Source: Bacteroidales bacterium
Lineage (GTDB): Bacteria; Bacteroidota; Bacteroidia; Bacteroidales; UBA1402
Assembly: GCA_021373135.1 (NCBI GenBank)
Contig: JAJFTH010000006.1
Location: forward strand, 1-64,000
DNA: 64,000 nucleotides
Direction of reading: 5' to 3'
Shown: positions 37,936 through 47,847 of the stretch, piece after piece
Layout of the letters: each line of letters starts with the position of its first letter
Position numbering within the stretch: position 1 is the stretch's first letter
Notes under the pieces: generated by a model
The model's database searches: none
What the model saw: only the letters and a program-made list of their open reading frames with translations
Told to the model about the DNA's origin: nothing
Program-made: the position numbers and the translations under genes

Positions 37936-38805
37936 ATGAAAAGACGGTTTTTATTGGTGGTAGCTTTCGCTGTTTTTATCTTCTGGAGTGTCGATGCCCA
38001 AATTTTTTGGAAAGTTTCCGACAACGGTTTGGCAAAAACGAGTTACCTGTTTGGCACACATCATCTGATAGAAAAAGAACAAATCAAAGACTTTGACCGG
38101 ATTTTGGCAATTTGTAATAAAGCCGAGGCTGTGGTATGTGAAATTGATATGAGGGACAAAAGTCTTCAGGCAAAGTTGGCACAGGCTACTGTCATGTCAG
38201 AAGGAGACATGAAGGATTTGCTGAGTCCGGAAGACTACATCTTGGTTGACAATGAATTTAAAAACTTGCTGGGTGCGGGAATGAGCCAATTGGGAAAGAT
38301 AAAGCCGGTGATGCTGGACAACCTATTCCAGATCATGTGGTATTTGAAAGAAAATGGTTTGAAAAACCAACCGGAAGCCATTGACATGATTTTTCAGAAA
38401 AACGCATCAGACAACAACAAGAAAGTCATTGGTCTTGAAACAGCAGAAGATCAGATCAATGCCCTTTTCAACAGCCTTTCTTTGAAACGTCAGGCCGAGA
38501 TTCTGGTTAAAGATGTCAAAGAAAAAAAGAAAGGGATTGAGCTCCTGAAAAAACTGAACGAATATTATCTAACCGGAAATCTGAGAGGTCTTGAGGCACT
38601 TAACAAAGAAGACGACTCCATGACAGAAGAAGAGATGAAAGTGCTTAAAGAAGACCGCAACAAAAAATGGATGAAGCAATTACCGGACTTGATGAAAGAG
38701 CAATCCTGCTTTGTTGCAATCGGCTGCCTGCACCTCACAGGTGAAACCGGACTGATCAATCAATTGAAAAAAGCCGGATATTCAGTGGAGCCTGTGGTTA
38801 TGTAA
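37936..38805 (+). CDS. TraB/GumN family protein
   Basis: A 289-residue exported protein. The signal peptide is about residues 1-21 (ending VDAQ). The conserved first motif LFGTHHLIE is at 38-46 (GTHH 40-43), and the C-terminal FVAIGCLHLTGETGLI is the second. The fold is related to Tiki-type metalloproteases, with His in GTHH and in the C-terminal motif as possible metal ligands. Physiological role in bacteria is not known. Converges on the DUF4097 gene. Confidence 0.88.
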   Translation: MKRRFLLVVAFAVFIFWSVDAQIFWKVSDNGLAKTSYLFGTHHLIEKEQIKDFDRILAICNKAEAVVCEIDMRDKSLQAKLAQATVMSEGDMKDLLSPEDYILVDNEFKNLLGAGMSQLGKIKPVMLDNLFQIMWYLKENGLKNQPEAIDMIFQKNASDNNKKVIGLETAEDQINALFNSLSLKRQAEILVKDVKEKKKGIELLKKLNEYYLTGNLRGLEALNKEDDSMTEEEMKVLKEDRNKKWMKQLPDLMKEQSCFVAIGCLHLTGETGLINQLKKAGYSVEPVVM

Positions 38806-38810
38806 GTTTT

Positions 38811-38852
38811 AAAAAAGCCTCAAATCCAAGGAATAGGAAATGAGGCCTTTTC
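38811..38852. terminator. bidirectional terminator
   Basis: GCCTCA (38817-38822) / TGAGGC (38841-38846) with A before and T after, between convergent genes. Confidence 0.75.
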
Positions 38853-38869
38853 GTCGTTATAACAAATTT

Positions 38870-39874
38870 CTATTTGTAATTCAGGTTTATGTAGCCGCCC
38901 GAAGTCTTGAGAGAGACGGGAATACCACCTCCGTTCATTGTTCCCAGTATCTTGTTTTTTTCCGATGTACCGGAAAAATTCAATAACTGCGTTTCAATAT
39001 TATCCGCTGACAAATCCAGATTCAATCCCAAGCCTTTAGGAATCGTGCAGTTGATGCTTCCCCCGGAAGTTTCCATCTGTAAATTTTCTGTCAAGAGGTT
39101 CACATCCACAGAAATATTGCCTCCGCTTGTATATGCGCGGACCGAACCTGAAATTTCATCCATATGAATGGATCCGCCCGACGTGCTGACATCCACAGCC
39201 CCTTCTGTCTCACCCACATGTATGTTTCCACCGGATGTGAAGGTCTTGATATTTCCTTTCACGCTATTTACAGAAATATTCCCACCAGAAGTAGATGCAT
39301 TGACATCTCCTGTCGAATGATTGATAGCAATATTTCCACCTGAAGTTCCGGCTTCGATTTTACCCACAATATTATTGATATGGATATTGCCTCCGCTTGT
39401 ACTCATGTTTTGATTGGCATTGAGGTCTGAAATCGAGATATTACCCCCGCTCGTATTTAAGGTGGCAGCTGTATTGACAGGGGTCTTCACTTCAAATCCT
39501 ACACTTATATTTCTCTCCGTGATCTTGTCAATACTTATTCCAAGGTTGGATTTGTCATTGATAATTTTCACCTCTGCTATCTTTTTCAATTCATCAAGGG
39601 TCATATCCAATATCCTGCCGTTTTTGGTAACAAGGAATGAGACTACCACTTGCTCCCCATCATACCCGATCGTGCTGATGTTCCCACCGGATGTGGAAAG
39701 TTTCAGGTTTACAGGTTGTGAAATAGGATAGGATTGTACAAAAGAAACATCATTTTCACTCCTCTTAAACTTACTGTCCTTATCAGTCCTGACATTGATG
39801 ACGCAAGATGAAAAAAGCATGAGAAATGCGAAGAGAAAAGCTATACCGGAGTATGCAAAACCTGTTTGTTTCAT
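38870..39874 (-). CDS. DUF4097-type beta-repeat lipoprotein
   Basis: A 334-residue lipoprotein with a lipobox LMLFSSC (Cys24). The body carries ten copies of a TSGG(N/S/Y)I unit spaced about 16-30 residues apart, predicting a right-handed beta-helix or stacked-turn fold. Such DUF4097/adhesin-like proteins are common in Bacteroidetes and often linked to envelope stress operons, but no sigma or anti-sigma gene is adjacent. No ligand can be inferred. Confidence 0.85.
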   Translation of the reverse strand: MKQTGFAYSGIAFLFAFLMLFSSCVINVRTDKDSKFKRSENDVSFVQSYPISQPVNLKLSTSGGNISTIGYDGEQVVVSFLVTKNGRILDMTLDELKKIAEVKIINDKSNLGISIDKITERNISVGFEVKTPVNTAATLNTSGGNISISDLNANQNMSTSGGNIHINNIVGKIEAGTSGGNIAINHSTGDVNASTSGGNISVNSVKGNIKTFTSGGNIHVGETEGAVDVSTSGGSIHMDEISGSVRAYTSGGNISVDVNLLTENLQMETSGGSINCTIPKGLGLNLDLSADNIETQLLNFSGTSEKNKILGTMNGGGIPVSLKTSGGYINLNYK

Positions 39875-40043
39875 GATATAAAATATCTAAGTTTGATACT
39901 ATTTTAAATCAGCAGATTACCAAGTCGTAAAAGTATATAAAAAACATTAACAGTGATGATTCGATAAGAAAAATAAAAGCCAAGACGAAACTGTCCTGAC
40001 CTTTACCTTAATACTGAGGGATTAAAAATACCACTCCTCAAAT

Positions 40044-41693
40044 TTATACCGGTTGGATACCCTGTTCCTTGAGCAAACCCAAACCAATATCCCTCAATTT
40101 AAATTTCTGAATTTTCCCACTTCCTGTTAAAGGAAATTCCTTGATAAAAAAGACATACTTTGGGATTTTATGACGGGCAATCTTGCCACGACAGAATTCA
40201 CGTACAGTATCATCATCCATTTGAACCCCATCATGCAAGATAATGAAGGCACCAACTTCCTCACCATATTTTTCAGACGTGATACCTGCAACCTGAACAT
40301 CTTTAATGCCTTCCAAATGATAGAGATATTCTTCAATCTCACGCGGGTAAACATTTTCACCGCCCCGGATAATCATATCCTTGATTCGGCCGGTGATGCG
40401 ATAGTTTCCATTTTCATCTCTTACTCCAAGATCACCTGAGTGCAAATAGCCATCTTTATCAATAGCTTCAGCCGTAGCCTCCGGATTTTTATAATATCCT
40501 TTCATCAACAGATATCCACGACAACAGATCTCACCTTGTTCGTTATCGGCACATTCTTCACCTGTTTCCGGATTGAAGATCTTGACTTCGGTAAACTCAT
40601 AAGGCCTTCCGACCGTCTGGCAACGGACATCGAAGGGGTCATCAATGCGGGTTTGAGTCATACCGGGAGACGTTTCAGTCAAACCATACACGCTGGTGAC
40701 GTCCATGAACATCTTTTCGTTCACACGACGCATCAACTCAACCGGGCAAAGAGAACCGGCCATGATACCTGTGCGCAGGGTACTCATGTTAAACATCTCA
40801 AACATCGGATGGTTCAACTCGGCAATAAACATAGTCGGGACCCCATATAGAGCAGTGCATTTCTCTTTATGAATGGATGCCAAAACAACCAGCGGGTCGA
40901 AACGTTCCACCATAACCTCGGTACAACCGTGCGTCAGACAGTTCATGGTAGCCAGGGTCACACCAAAACAATGGAACAAGGGCACGCAAACGCAAAGACT
41001 GTCATTGTTGGTGAATTTCATGTGTTCACCTGTCAGGTAACCATTGTTGGCCAAACCGTAGTGTGTAAGCATGACCCCTTTTGGAAAACCGGTGGTTCCT
41101 GATGTGTACTGCATCATCATGATGTCATCAGGCTTCACCAACTTCTTGGCCTCCTCAAGCATTTGTCCGTCCATGTTGCTTCCAAGCAATTGCAGTTCAG
41201 CGGAAGTGTACATGCCACGATATTTTTCCTGTCCGATATAAACAACATTCCGCATCTGCGGAAAGCGTTCACTGTGTAACTGTCCACGTTGCTCTGTCTT
41301 CAGTTCAGGCAACATCTCATAAGTCATCGCTACATAATCGGAATCCCAGGTTCCATCGGTAATGCATAAGGTATTCATATCCGAATTCTCCACCAAATAT
41401 TCCAATTCGCTTTGTTTATAATTGGTATTCACAGTGACGTATACAGCACCGATTTTTGCACAGGCATACATATACGTAAGCCACTCCGGTACATTTTGTG
41501 CCCAAATACCTACGTGGTCTCCTTTTTTGACACCAAGTGCCATAAAACCAAGTGCCATCTCATCCACCCTTTTGTTGAATTGTTTCCAGGTAAAACGTAA
41601 ATCGCGGTCTGAGTAGACTATATATTCCTTATCAGGTGTTGTCTCTGCCCAATGTTCCAGCCAATCACCCAGCGTTTTGTCAAATAATTGCAT
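40044..41693 (-). CDS. AMP-dependent acyl-CoA synthetase (medium/long chain)
   Basis: A 549-residue ANL enzyme that activates a fatty or aryl acid to its CoA thioester. The ATP loop [14 protein letters not shown] lies about residues 195-208. [10 protein letters not shown] is the A5 core and [20 protein letters not shown] the hinge region. The C terminus [11 protein letters not shown] has the catalytic Lys. Overall similarity is to the ACSF2/FadD-like group. It follows the XRE-cupin regulator by 10 bases. Confidence 0.9.
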   Translation of the reverse strand: MQLFDKTLGDWLEHWAETTPDKEYIVYSDRDLRFTWKQFNKRVDEMALGFMALGVKKGDHVGIWAQNVPEWLTYMYACAKIGAVYVTVNTNYKQSELEYLVENSDMNTLCITDGTWDSDYVAMTYEMLPELKTEQRGQLHSERFPQMRNVVYIGQEKYRGMYTSAELQLLGSNMDGQMLEEAKKLVKPDDIMMMQYTSGTTGFPKGVMLTHYGLANNGYLTGEHMKFTNNDSLCVCVPLFHCFGVTLATMNCLTHGCTEVMVERFDPLVVLASIHKEKCTALYGVPTMFIAELNHPMFEMFNMSTLRTGIMAGSLCPVELMRRVNEKMFMDVTSVYGLTETSPGMTQTRIDDPFDVRCQTVGRPYEFTEVKIFNPETGEECADNEQGEICCRGYLLMKGYYKNPEATAEAIDKDGYLHSGDLGVRDENGNYRITGRIKDMIIRGGENVYPREIEEYLYHLEGIKDVQVAGITSEKYGEEVGAFIILHDGVQMDDDTVREFCRGKIARHKIPKYVFFIKEFPLTGSGKIQKFKLRDIGLGLLKEQGIQPV

Positions 41694-41703
41694 ATCTTTT
41701 AGA

Positions 41704-42279
41704 TTAAAACGGCGTGTAAACTACTGCCAGGATCTTGGCTTTGGATCCATTGGCTGCATGTACATTATGATCGACAATTGAATCATAATAGATGCTTTCA
41801 CCGGTGTTTATGACATATTTATTTTTTCCGTAAGTCACTTCAATGACACCTTCGAGTACAAAAATGAATTCTTCACCTTCGTGTGTGGAAAGCTGATATT
41901 CTTCCTCAGAAGCGGAATCGATATCGATCAGGAACGGTTCCATATGTCTACCCGTCTTTGACTGAGCCAAGGCAAAGAAATTCAAATTATTGTGAGAGTT
42001 GGCTGTATCATTGGAAAAACTGATCCCTTCAGGTTGTTCATCTTTACGGCAAATGACAGGCCCTAAATGATCGCTGTCATCTAGAAATGTACCCAATCTA
42101 ACCCCAAGAACACGGGCTATTTTAATAAGTGGGGCAAGAGAAGGAAGATTTTTATTCTCTTCAATTCTTTCAATTTGATCCGTGCTAAGCCCCGAACGTT
42201 CAGCAACTTGTTCTATAGTGATGCTTTTGACTTCGCGAAGTTTTTTAATTTTGGATCCTACCAATGTTGATTTTTCCAT
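41704..42279 (-). CDS. XRE-family regulator with C-terminal cupin sensor domain
   Basis: A 191-residue protein. The HTH_3 domain (about 8-60: [20 protein letters not shown]) is followed by a cupin_2 domain (about 110-190: [16 protein letters not shown]) that probably senses a ligand. The start is 42279 or 42300; a longer ORF from 42447 would begin upstream of the promoter at 42333-42340 and is rejected. It likely controls the co-transcribed acyl-CoA synthetase. Confidence 0.88.
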   Translation of the reverse strand: MEKSTLVGSKIKKLREVKSITIEQVAERSGLSTDQIERIEENKNLPSLAPLIKIARVLGVRLGTFLDDSDHLGPVICRKDEQPEGISFSNDTANSHNNLNFFALAQSKTGRHMEPFLIDIDSASEEEYQLSTHEGEEFIFVLEGVIEVTYGKNKYVINTGESIYYDSIVDHNVHAANGSKAKILAVVYTPF

Positions 42280-42332
42280 TTGATTTATAATATTTATCAT
42301 GCATTTATCTTTCAATTCGAAATAAAACGGCG

Positions 42333-42340
42333 CAAAAATA
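42333..42340 (-). promoter_or_regulatory. -7 box of the XRE-acyl-CoA synthetase operon
   Basis: Minus-strand TATTTTTG, matching TAnnTTTG. It lies 33 bases before 42300 and decides against the longer start. Confidence 0.55.
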
Positions 42341-42456
42341 AGAATAATTTCTATATTTCCATCAATATTTACAATCTTTTGTAAGAAAAAGCAAGAATAA
42401 TTCCATGATGTATGAATCTTAGGAATGTTGGTTTTATAAATAGTCAATTTAAATAC

Positions 42457-42464
42457 TAACTTTG
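42457..42464 (+). promoter_or_regulatory. -7 box of the ldcA operon
   Basis: TAACTTTG, matching TAnnTTTG, 44 bases before the ldcA start, divergent from the XRE promoter. Confidence 0.55.
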
Positions 42465-42507
42465 TGATGCGGCGAAAGACAAATTAAATTAATATATAAA
42501 TAGCCTG

Positions 42508-43461
42508 ATGATTACTCCTCCGTTTTTAAAAAAAGGTGATTGTGTGCGTTTGATCTCTCCGGCTGGAGCAATCAATCCAGACTTTGTCGATGGAGCTGAA
42601 GCCTGCCTTGCTTCATGGGGCCTCAACGTCCTGAGAGGTGAAAACGTCACAAAACAGGAAGGACGCTTTTCCGGTAGCATAACACAGAGATTGTCCGATC
42701 TTCAGGAAGCCTTGGACGATGCCGATTGTAATGCGATTTTTTGCTCACGCGGAGGTTACGGAGCGGTTCACCTGATTGACAAGATTCGTTTGAAAGGCTT
42801 CAGAAAAAGTCCGAAATGGCTGATCGGTTATAGCGACATTACCATGTTTCACTCTTTACTGCAAAAAGAAGGGTATGCATCCATCCACGGAGGAATGGCT
42901 AAAATGTTGGCCGCGCAAATGAATCAGGGCCATTTGAAAGCCGACTCTGAACCAGCCTCCATGTTGCATGATATCCTCTGGGGCAATCTGCCTGAATACA
43001 CAACACCGATACATCCGCTCAATCGCAACGGAGAAGGATCCGGCTTCCTGAGGGGCGGAAACCTTTCCATCCTGTACAGTCTGCGTGGCACCCCTTACGA
43101 TTATATTCCGGACAAAAGTATCCTCTTCATAGAAGATATCGGAGAAAAGCCGTATGTCATCGACCGAATGATGCACAATCTAAAATTCGGCGGTATCCTG
43201 AAGAATCTGTCAGGCTTGATTGTCGGTCAATTCACAGACTATGAGGAAGACCCATTATTCGGGAAAACAGTTTACGAAATCATAGCCGATGCTGTTTCAG
43301 AATATTCCTATCCGGTTTGTTTCGACTTCCCGACCGGACATACTGATCAGAACCTGCCATTAATGACCGGTTCTTCTGTCAACCTGAAAGTCAATGCAGA
43401 CGGAGCAAAGCTAAACTATATAAACAAAAGCACCTTCTCGGAAAAAAGCAAACAAGTATGA
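42508..43461 (+). CDS. ldcA: LD-carboxypeptidase, peptidase family S66
   Basis: A 317-residue S66 peptidase. The nucleophile is Ser109 in IGYSDITMF. FCSRGGYGAVHLID is the preceding conserved block, IEDIGEKPYVIDRM carries the Glu, and PTGHTDQNLPLMTG carries the His. LdcA trims the terminal D-Ala from recycled muropeptides; MccF-type relatives cleave acyl-adenylate toxins. No signal peptide, so it acts in the cytoplasm. It overlaps the TldD-like gene by 4 bases. Confidence 0.9.
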   Translation: MITPPFLKKGDCVRLISPAGAINPDFVDGAEACLASWGLNVLRGENVTKQEGRFSGSITQRLSDLQEALDDADCNAIFCSRGGYGAVHLIDKIRLKGFRKSPKWLIGYSDITMFHSLLQKEGYASIHGGMAKMLAAQMNQGHLKADSEPASMLHDILWGNLPEYTTPIHPLNRNGEGSGFLRGGNLSILYSLRGTPYDYIPDKSILFIEDIGEKPYVIDRMMHNLKFGGILKNLSGLIVGQFTDYEEDPLFGKTVYEIIADAVSEYSYPVCFDFPTGHTDQNLPLMTGSSVNLKVNADGAKLNYINKSTFSEKSKQV

Positions 43462-45122
43462 AGAAACTACTGATTTTAATCTCTCTGCTTTTTTACGGTT
43501 TATCCTTACATGCAGAGGATATCGTTTTAAAAACCTTAAAAGAGGAAGCAAACAGGAACCTGGAAGTTCTAATGAAAGAGAAAAATCCTGCCTATTTTAT
43601 CGCTTACCGTGTTACAGACCTGGAAGCATTGACATTCTCAGCAACCTTCGGCAATTTTTCCGGTGAAAGGGAACCTTCTCATACACGATATCTGCAAGCT
43701 CAGACCAGAGTCGGCAATTACGACTCTGACAACAGTCATGAGCTGAAAAATGGAGAATTTTCAACTGGATCCAGACCTGAAATGATTTCTTTTGAAGACG
43801 ACGCTACAACCTTGGCAGATGAACTTTGGCGCAAAACTGATGCTTCATACAAAGATGCTGTCCGAAGATTCGAGCAAATCAAGGCAAAGGCAGCAGTGAA
43901 TACAGCCTCTGAAGATAAGTCTCCCGATTTTTCCAGGCAAAAGGCAGACTATTACTACGAGAAGCCTATACATCTGAAAGATCTCAAAATCAATGTAAAG
44001 AAATGGGAAGGAATTTTGACCCGTTTATCGGGACAAATGAATGGAAACAAGGATATCATCAACGGATCTTTACGTTTTTCAGGGAATATCCAGCGTCGTT
44101 GGTTCTATAACACGGAAGGTTCCTCATATTCAGAAAACAATATTTCCTTCAGTCTGTACATCAATATGACGGCTACCGCTGATGACGGGATGCAATTGCC
44201 ACTATACAAAAGTTATTATGCGGCCAGACCGGAAGATTTGCCTTCGGAAGCAGAAATTCAAAAAGAAATTAACCGGATGAGTCAGCTTCTGTCTGAACTA
44301 AAAAAAGCACCTCTTGCCGATCCGTATTCCGGCCCATGCATTTTAAGCGCAGAAGCTGCAGGAGTCTTTTTTCATGAATTTTTCGGACACAGGGTGGAAG
44401 GTGCCCGTATGAGGCTGGACGATGATGCTCAAACATTCAAAAAGAAAATCGGAGAAAAAGTATTGTCCGAAAATATTTCAGTGACATTCGATCCGACAAT
44501 CAGGGATTTTAAAGGACAGTTTCTCAACGGATGTTATACGATGGACGACGAGGGTGTCAGAGGTCAACGTGTGGAAGTGGTAAAAGACGGTATCCTGAAG
44601 GCATTCCTTATGAGCCGTACCCCACTTGAAGGATTTCCTGAATCCAACGGGCACGGAAGAGCTGCTTATTATTCAGATCCTGTTACCAGACAAAGCAACA
44701 TGTTCATAAAAAGCAACCAACCTCTTTCAAACGACTCACTTATTCTCCGACTTAAAGAGGAACTGAGAAAAAGCGAAAAAGAATACGGTTATTTATTTTG
44801 CTCTGTAAGCGGTGGTTTCACCATGAATAACCGATTTCTGCCCAATGCCTTCAATGTGACACCCCTTGTCGTTTACAGAATCTACTCAGACAATCATCCC
44901 AATGAATTGGTGAGAGGTGTAAACATGGTCGGCACTCCCCTTTCTGTCTTTTCACAGATTCTGGAATGCGGAAATGACTATCAGGCATTCAACGGATTTT
45001 GTGGAGCTGAATCCGGACCGATTCCGGTCTCCTGTATCGCACCTGCCATTTTGGTCAGACAGGTAGAAACCCAGAAAAAGATAAAATCCAGTGCACTTCC
45101 ACCCATTCTTGAACGTCCGTAA
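43458..45122 (+). CDS. secreted TldD-like metallopeptidase (active partner)
   Basis: A 554-residue protein of the TldD/PmbA family with a signal peptide (about 1-19, ending SLHA). The zinc motif HEFFGH is at 306-311 and the conserved C-terminal Cys is near 515 in NGFCGAESGPIPVS, so the residues that mark catalytic TldD are present. Cytosolic TldD works with TldE on unfolded peptides; here both partners appear exported. It is coupled to ldcA by a 4-base overlap and followed by its paralogue after 11 bases. Confidence 0.88.
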   Translation: MKKLLILISLLFYGLSLHAEDIVLKTLKEEANRNLEVLMKEKNPAYFIAYRVTDLEALTFSATFGNFSGEREPSHTRYLQAQTRVGNYDSDNSHELKNGEFSTGSRPEMISFEDDATTLADELWRKTDASYKDAVRRFEQIKAKAAVNTASEDKSPDFSRQKADYYYEKPIHLKDLKINVKKWEGILTRLSGQMNGNKDIINGSLRFSGNIQRRWFYNTEGSSYSENNISFSLYINMTATADDGMQLPLYKSYYAARPEDLPSEAEIQKEINRMSQLLSELKKAPLADPYSGPCILSAEAAGVFFHEFFGHRVEGARMRLDDDAQTFKKKIGEKVLSENISVTFDPTIRDFKGQFLNGCYTMDDEGVRGQRVEVVKDGILKAFLMSRTPLEGFPESNGHGRAAYYSDPVTRQSNMFIKSNQPLSNDSLILRLKEELRKSEKEYGYLFCSVSGGFTMNNRFLPNAFNVTPLVVYRIYSDNHPNELVRGVNMVGTPLSVFSQILECGNDYQAFNGFCGAESGPIPVSCIAPAILVRQVETQKKIKSSALPPILERP

Positions 45123-45133
45123 TCCGCCTCCTC

Positions 45134-46786
45134 ATGAAAAAACAAGTATATTTTGCTATAATCCTTTCTCTATTGAGTTTTACAACCATTCAGGGGCAGA
45201 TTCAAGATGATCCCATACTGAAGGCCATCAAAAGCGAAGTTGACCGAAATAAGGCCGGATTGCATGCCGGAAATCTGGATTATCCCTTTTGGATTTCATA
45301 TCGTTTTCTAAATGCCACCCAAACGACGGTTTCTGCTTCAGCAGGAGCACTTCAGATTGAGGAGAAAAGGGAAAAAAATATTGGAATAGCAGATCTTTTG
45401 GTAGGAAATGATGTTTCTAACAATAACAATGACACTTACCAGTCTTACAACCGACAAAATGAATATCCTATTGGAGAGACCGACATCGAATCAGCCCTCA
45501 AATATGTTATCTGGAGTCAATTGGATCCCGACTATAAAAAATCTGCCGAATCATTCGAAAGCAAAAAGGTAAAGATTGCTCAACAGAACATTCCGGAAGA
45601 AGAAAAAAAAATCCACGACTGGGATCAGTCAACTCCTGTACAATACTATTGTAAAAAAGAAATTAAATCAACTGATCAGAATTTTTGGAGCGAATATTGC
45701 CGCAAAGCCTCCATTGCCTTAAGCGAAAACGAGTCCATCATTTCCAGTGAATTTCGCGCAACCATTACGGAAGGCGATTATTACTACTACAGCACAGACG
45801 GTTTTATGTACAGACTGCCGACGTGTTTCATTGACCTTTCCGGTTCTGTTGAATGCCGTTCGGATGACGGACAAGTCATGAATGAAAAGTACAGCTTCTA
45901 TTTCGATGACATCAACGACGTCACTCCAATAGATACGCTGTGTACTGAAATAATCAAATATAATGAATTACTGCTTGAAGAAAGTAAGGCTCCCATGATT
46001 TCTGATTCCTACTCAGGACCTGTTTTATATGAAGGGACAGCTGTGTCCAGTGCCATTAGCAGAAATTTTCTCAATGCAAACAACGGCTTATTGGCAAAAC
46101 GAAAAGGATTGTCCAAGTCTGAAAACCGCATGGAGCAGATGATGGATAAAAAGGTGGCTGACCGAAGACTTGATTTTATCTCCATGACCGGGACCCCCCG
46201 ATGGCATGGTCAAAAACTCCTTGGGTACACCCCGATTGATGCTCAAGGTGTCAGACCTGACAGTTCACTGACACTGATAAATCATGGAGTGCTCAAAAAC
46301 ATGCTTTCAGACCGGACGCCTACTAAAACCAATCCAAAAAGCAATGGACACAGCAGAATCAACATGAGTTTTTATTTTGAGAGTCTGGGAGCCGGAAATA
46401 TCAGACTTACAGCCTCACAGACCATACCTGAAAAGGTCATGAAGGATAGTCTGCTGGCTGCCGCAAAAGAAGAAGGTTATGACTTTGCTTACATTTACAA
46501 AGGATACCCACACATGGACGGATGCTTTTTGTACAAAGTGTATCAGGATGGCCGGGAGGAGATGGTCAGAAACGGATCAATCAGCGACATGAATCAAAAA
46601 CAATTCAAGTATATCCTGCATATCGGAACAGAAGAGGTTATTCACAATATAAACAACATGGGATTCATCACCACCCTCATCGTCCCTTGCGGGATCATTT
46701 TCAAAGAACTTGAAATTGTTCGCAATAATAACATGACACTCGAAAAACCATTTATCGTTCCAAGGCCCTTGAAAACAAAAAAATAA
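45134..46786 (+). CDS. secreted TldE/PmbA-like paralogue, zinc motif lost
   Basis: A 550-residue paralogue of the preceding protein, with a signal peptide (about 1-21, ending IQGQ). The region aligned with HEFFGH reads YEGTAVSSAISRNFL, so the HExxxH motif is missing, and the conserved Cys segment is also gone. This mirrors the TldD (active) / TldE (inactive) pairing of the cytosolic system and suggests a heteromeric periplasmic protease. LGYTPIDAQGVRPDSS and NPKSNGHSRIN keep the family fold. Confidence 0.82.
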   Translation: MKKQVYFAIILSLLSFTTIQGQIQDDPILKAIKSEVDRNKAGLHAGNLDYPFWISYRFLNATQTTVSASAGALQIEEKREKNIGIADLLVGNDVSNNNNDTYQSYNRQNEYPIGETDIESALKYVIWSQLDPDYKKSAESFESKKVKIAQQNIPEEEKKIHDWDQSTPVQYYCKKEIKSTDQNFWSEYCRKASIALSENESIISSEFRATITEGDYYYYSTDGFMYRLPTCFIDLSGSVECRSDDGQVMNEKYSFYFDDINDVTPIDTLCTEIIKYNELLLEESKAPMISDSYSGPVLYEGTAVSSAISRNFLNANNGLLAKRKGLSKSENRMEQMMDKKVADRRLDFISMTGTPRWHGQKLLGYTPIDAQGVRPDSSLTLINHGVLKNMLSDRTPTKTNPKSNGHSRINMSFYFESLGAGNIRLTASQTIPEKVMKDSLLAAAKEEGYDFAYIYKGYPHMDGCFLYKVYQDGREEMVRNGSISDMNQKQFKYILHIGTEEVIHNINNMGFITTLIVPCGIIFKELEIVRNNNMTLEKPFIVPRPLKTKK

Positions 46787-46809
46787 AGTAAAGTCATTTG
46801 ATCAAAAAA

Positions 46810-47814
46810 ATGCATATAAAAATCCAACTTGATACCCTTCTCATCCTGTTGTTTCTTGTGATTACGTCTTGTGGAGCAGGCGCAAAAAAAACACAGGAGA
46901 AAACAGACAAGGCTGCTTGCGTACCTACTTTTAATGCGGACAGTGCCTATTCTTACGTAAAAGCTCAAACACTTTTTGGCCCGAGAATTCCCAATTCGGA
47001 GGCACATGTTGCTTGCCGAAAATATATCGTTTCGAACCTTCAGGAGACTGGTGCTAAAATCACGGAACAATCTGCAGACCTGAAAGCTTTTGATGGGAAA
47101 ATACTGAGATCCACCAATATCATTGCCTCCTTTCTGCCAGAAAACACAAACCGTATCATTTTATGTGCACATTGGGATTCCAGGCCATGGGCAGATAATG
47201 ACCCGGATGAAAAGAACCGGCATACGCCCATTCTGGGTGCCAATGACGGGGCAAGCGGAGTTGGAGTTCTGATGGAAATAGCCAGACAAATCGGAATAGA
47301 ATCATTAAAAGGGAATAGTCCGAAAATTGGGATAGACATCATACTCTTTGATGCCGAAGATTACGGCACACCCAGTTTCTATAAGGGCAATCAAGATGAA
47401 GAAAGTTGGTGTCTGGGTACCCAATATTGGGCAAGGAATCCTCACGTTCAAGGATACAAAGCAAAATACGGCATCCTATTGGATATGGTTGGCGGTAAAG
47501 CACCGAATTTCCAGTGGGATTACTATTCCGATCAGTATGCCTCACAAATATTGCAGAAAGTCTGGAAGGAAGCAGCCACACTCGGGTACAACAGCTATTT
47601 TAAGCCCGAACTTGGAGGTGCTATCACAGATGACCATCTCTATATCAACAAGTTGGCAAACATCCCTTGCATCGACATCATCGATTATGATCCTCAAAGC
47701 AAAACCGGTTTTGTACCCTACTGGCACACAATAGATGATACGATGAACAATATTGACAAAGTCTCCTTGAAAATCGTCGGGGATGTTTTGCTGAATATTG
47801 TTTATAAAGAATAG
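46810..47814 (+). CDS. M28-family glutaminyl cyclase-like lipoprotein
   Basis: A 334-residue lipoprotein with lipobox VITSC (Cys21). AHWDSRPWADNDPD and ILGANDGASGVG match bacterial type II glutaminyl cyclases, which convert N-terminal Gln of exported proteins to pyroglutamate. The zinc ligands appear as Asp in GANDGASG, Glu in DAEDYG and His in YWHTIDD. Aminopeptidase activity of M28 is the alternative. The ATG at 46810 is preferred to a TTG at 46798. It follows the TldE-like gene by 23 bases. Confidence 0.85.
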   Translation: MHIKIQLDTLLILLFLVITSCGAGAKKTQEKTDKAACVPTFNADSAYSYVKAQTLFGPRIPNSEAHVACRKYIVSNLQETGAKITEQSADLKAFDGKILRSTNIIASFLPENTNRIILCAHWDSRPWADNDPDEKNRHTPILGANDGASGVGVLMEIARQIGIESLKGNSPKIGIDIILFDAEDYGTPSFYKGNQDEESWCLGTQYWARNPHVQGYKAKYGILLDMVGGKAPNFQWDYYSDQYASQILQKVWKEAATLGYNSYFKPELGGAITDDHLYINKLANIPCIDIIDYDPQSKTGFVPYWHTIDDTMNNIDKVSLKIVGDVLLNIVYKE

Positions 47815-47847
47815 AAATTTGATCATCATACCAATATTCCGAAAAAC

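Noticed and set aside
39040..39720. Possible tandem DNA repeat or CRISPR-like array
   Set aside because: The periodicity comes from the coded TSGGNI units; the DNA copies differ and no spacers of constant length exist.
42301..42447. 49-codon N-terminal extension of the XRE-cupin regulator
   Set aside because: It would begin upstream of the -7 box at 42333-42340 and adds no domain.
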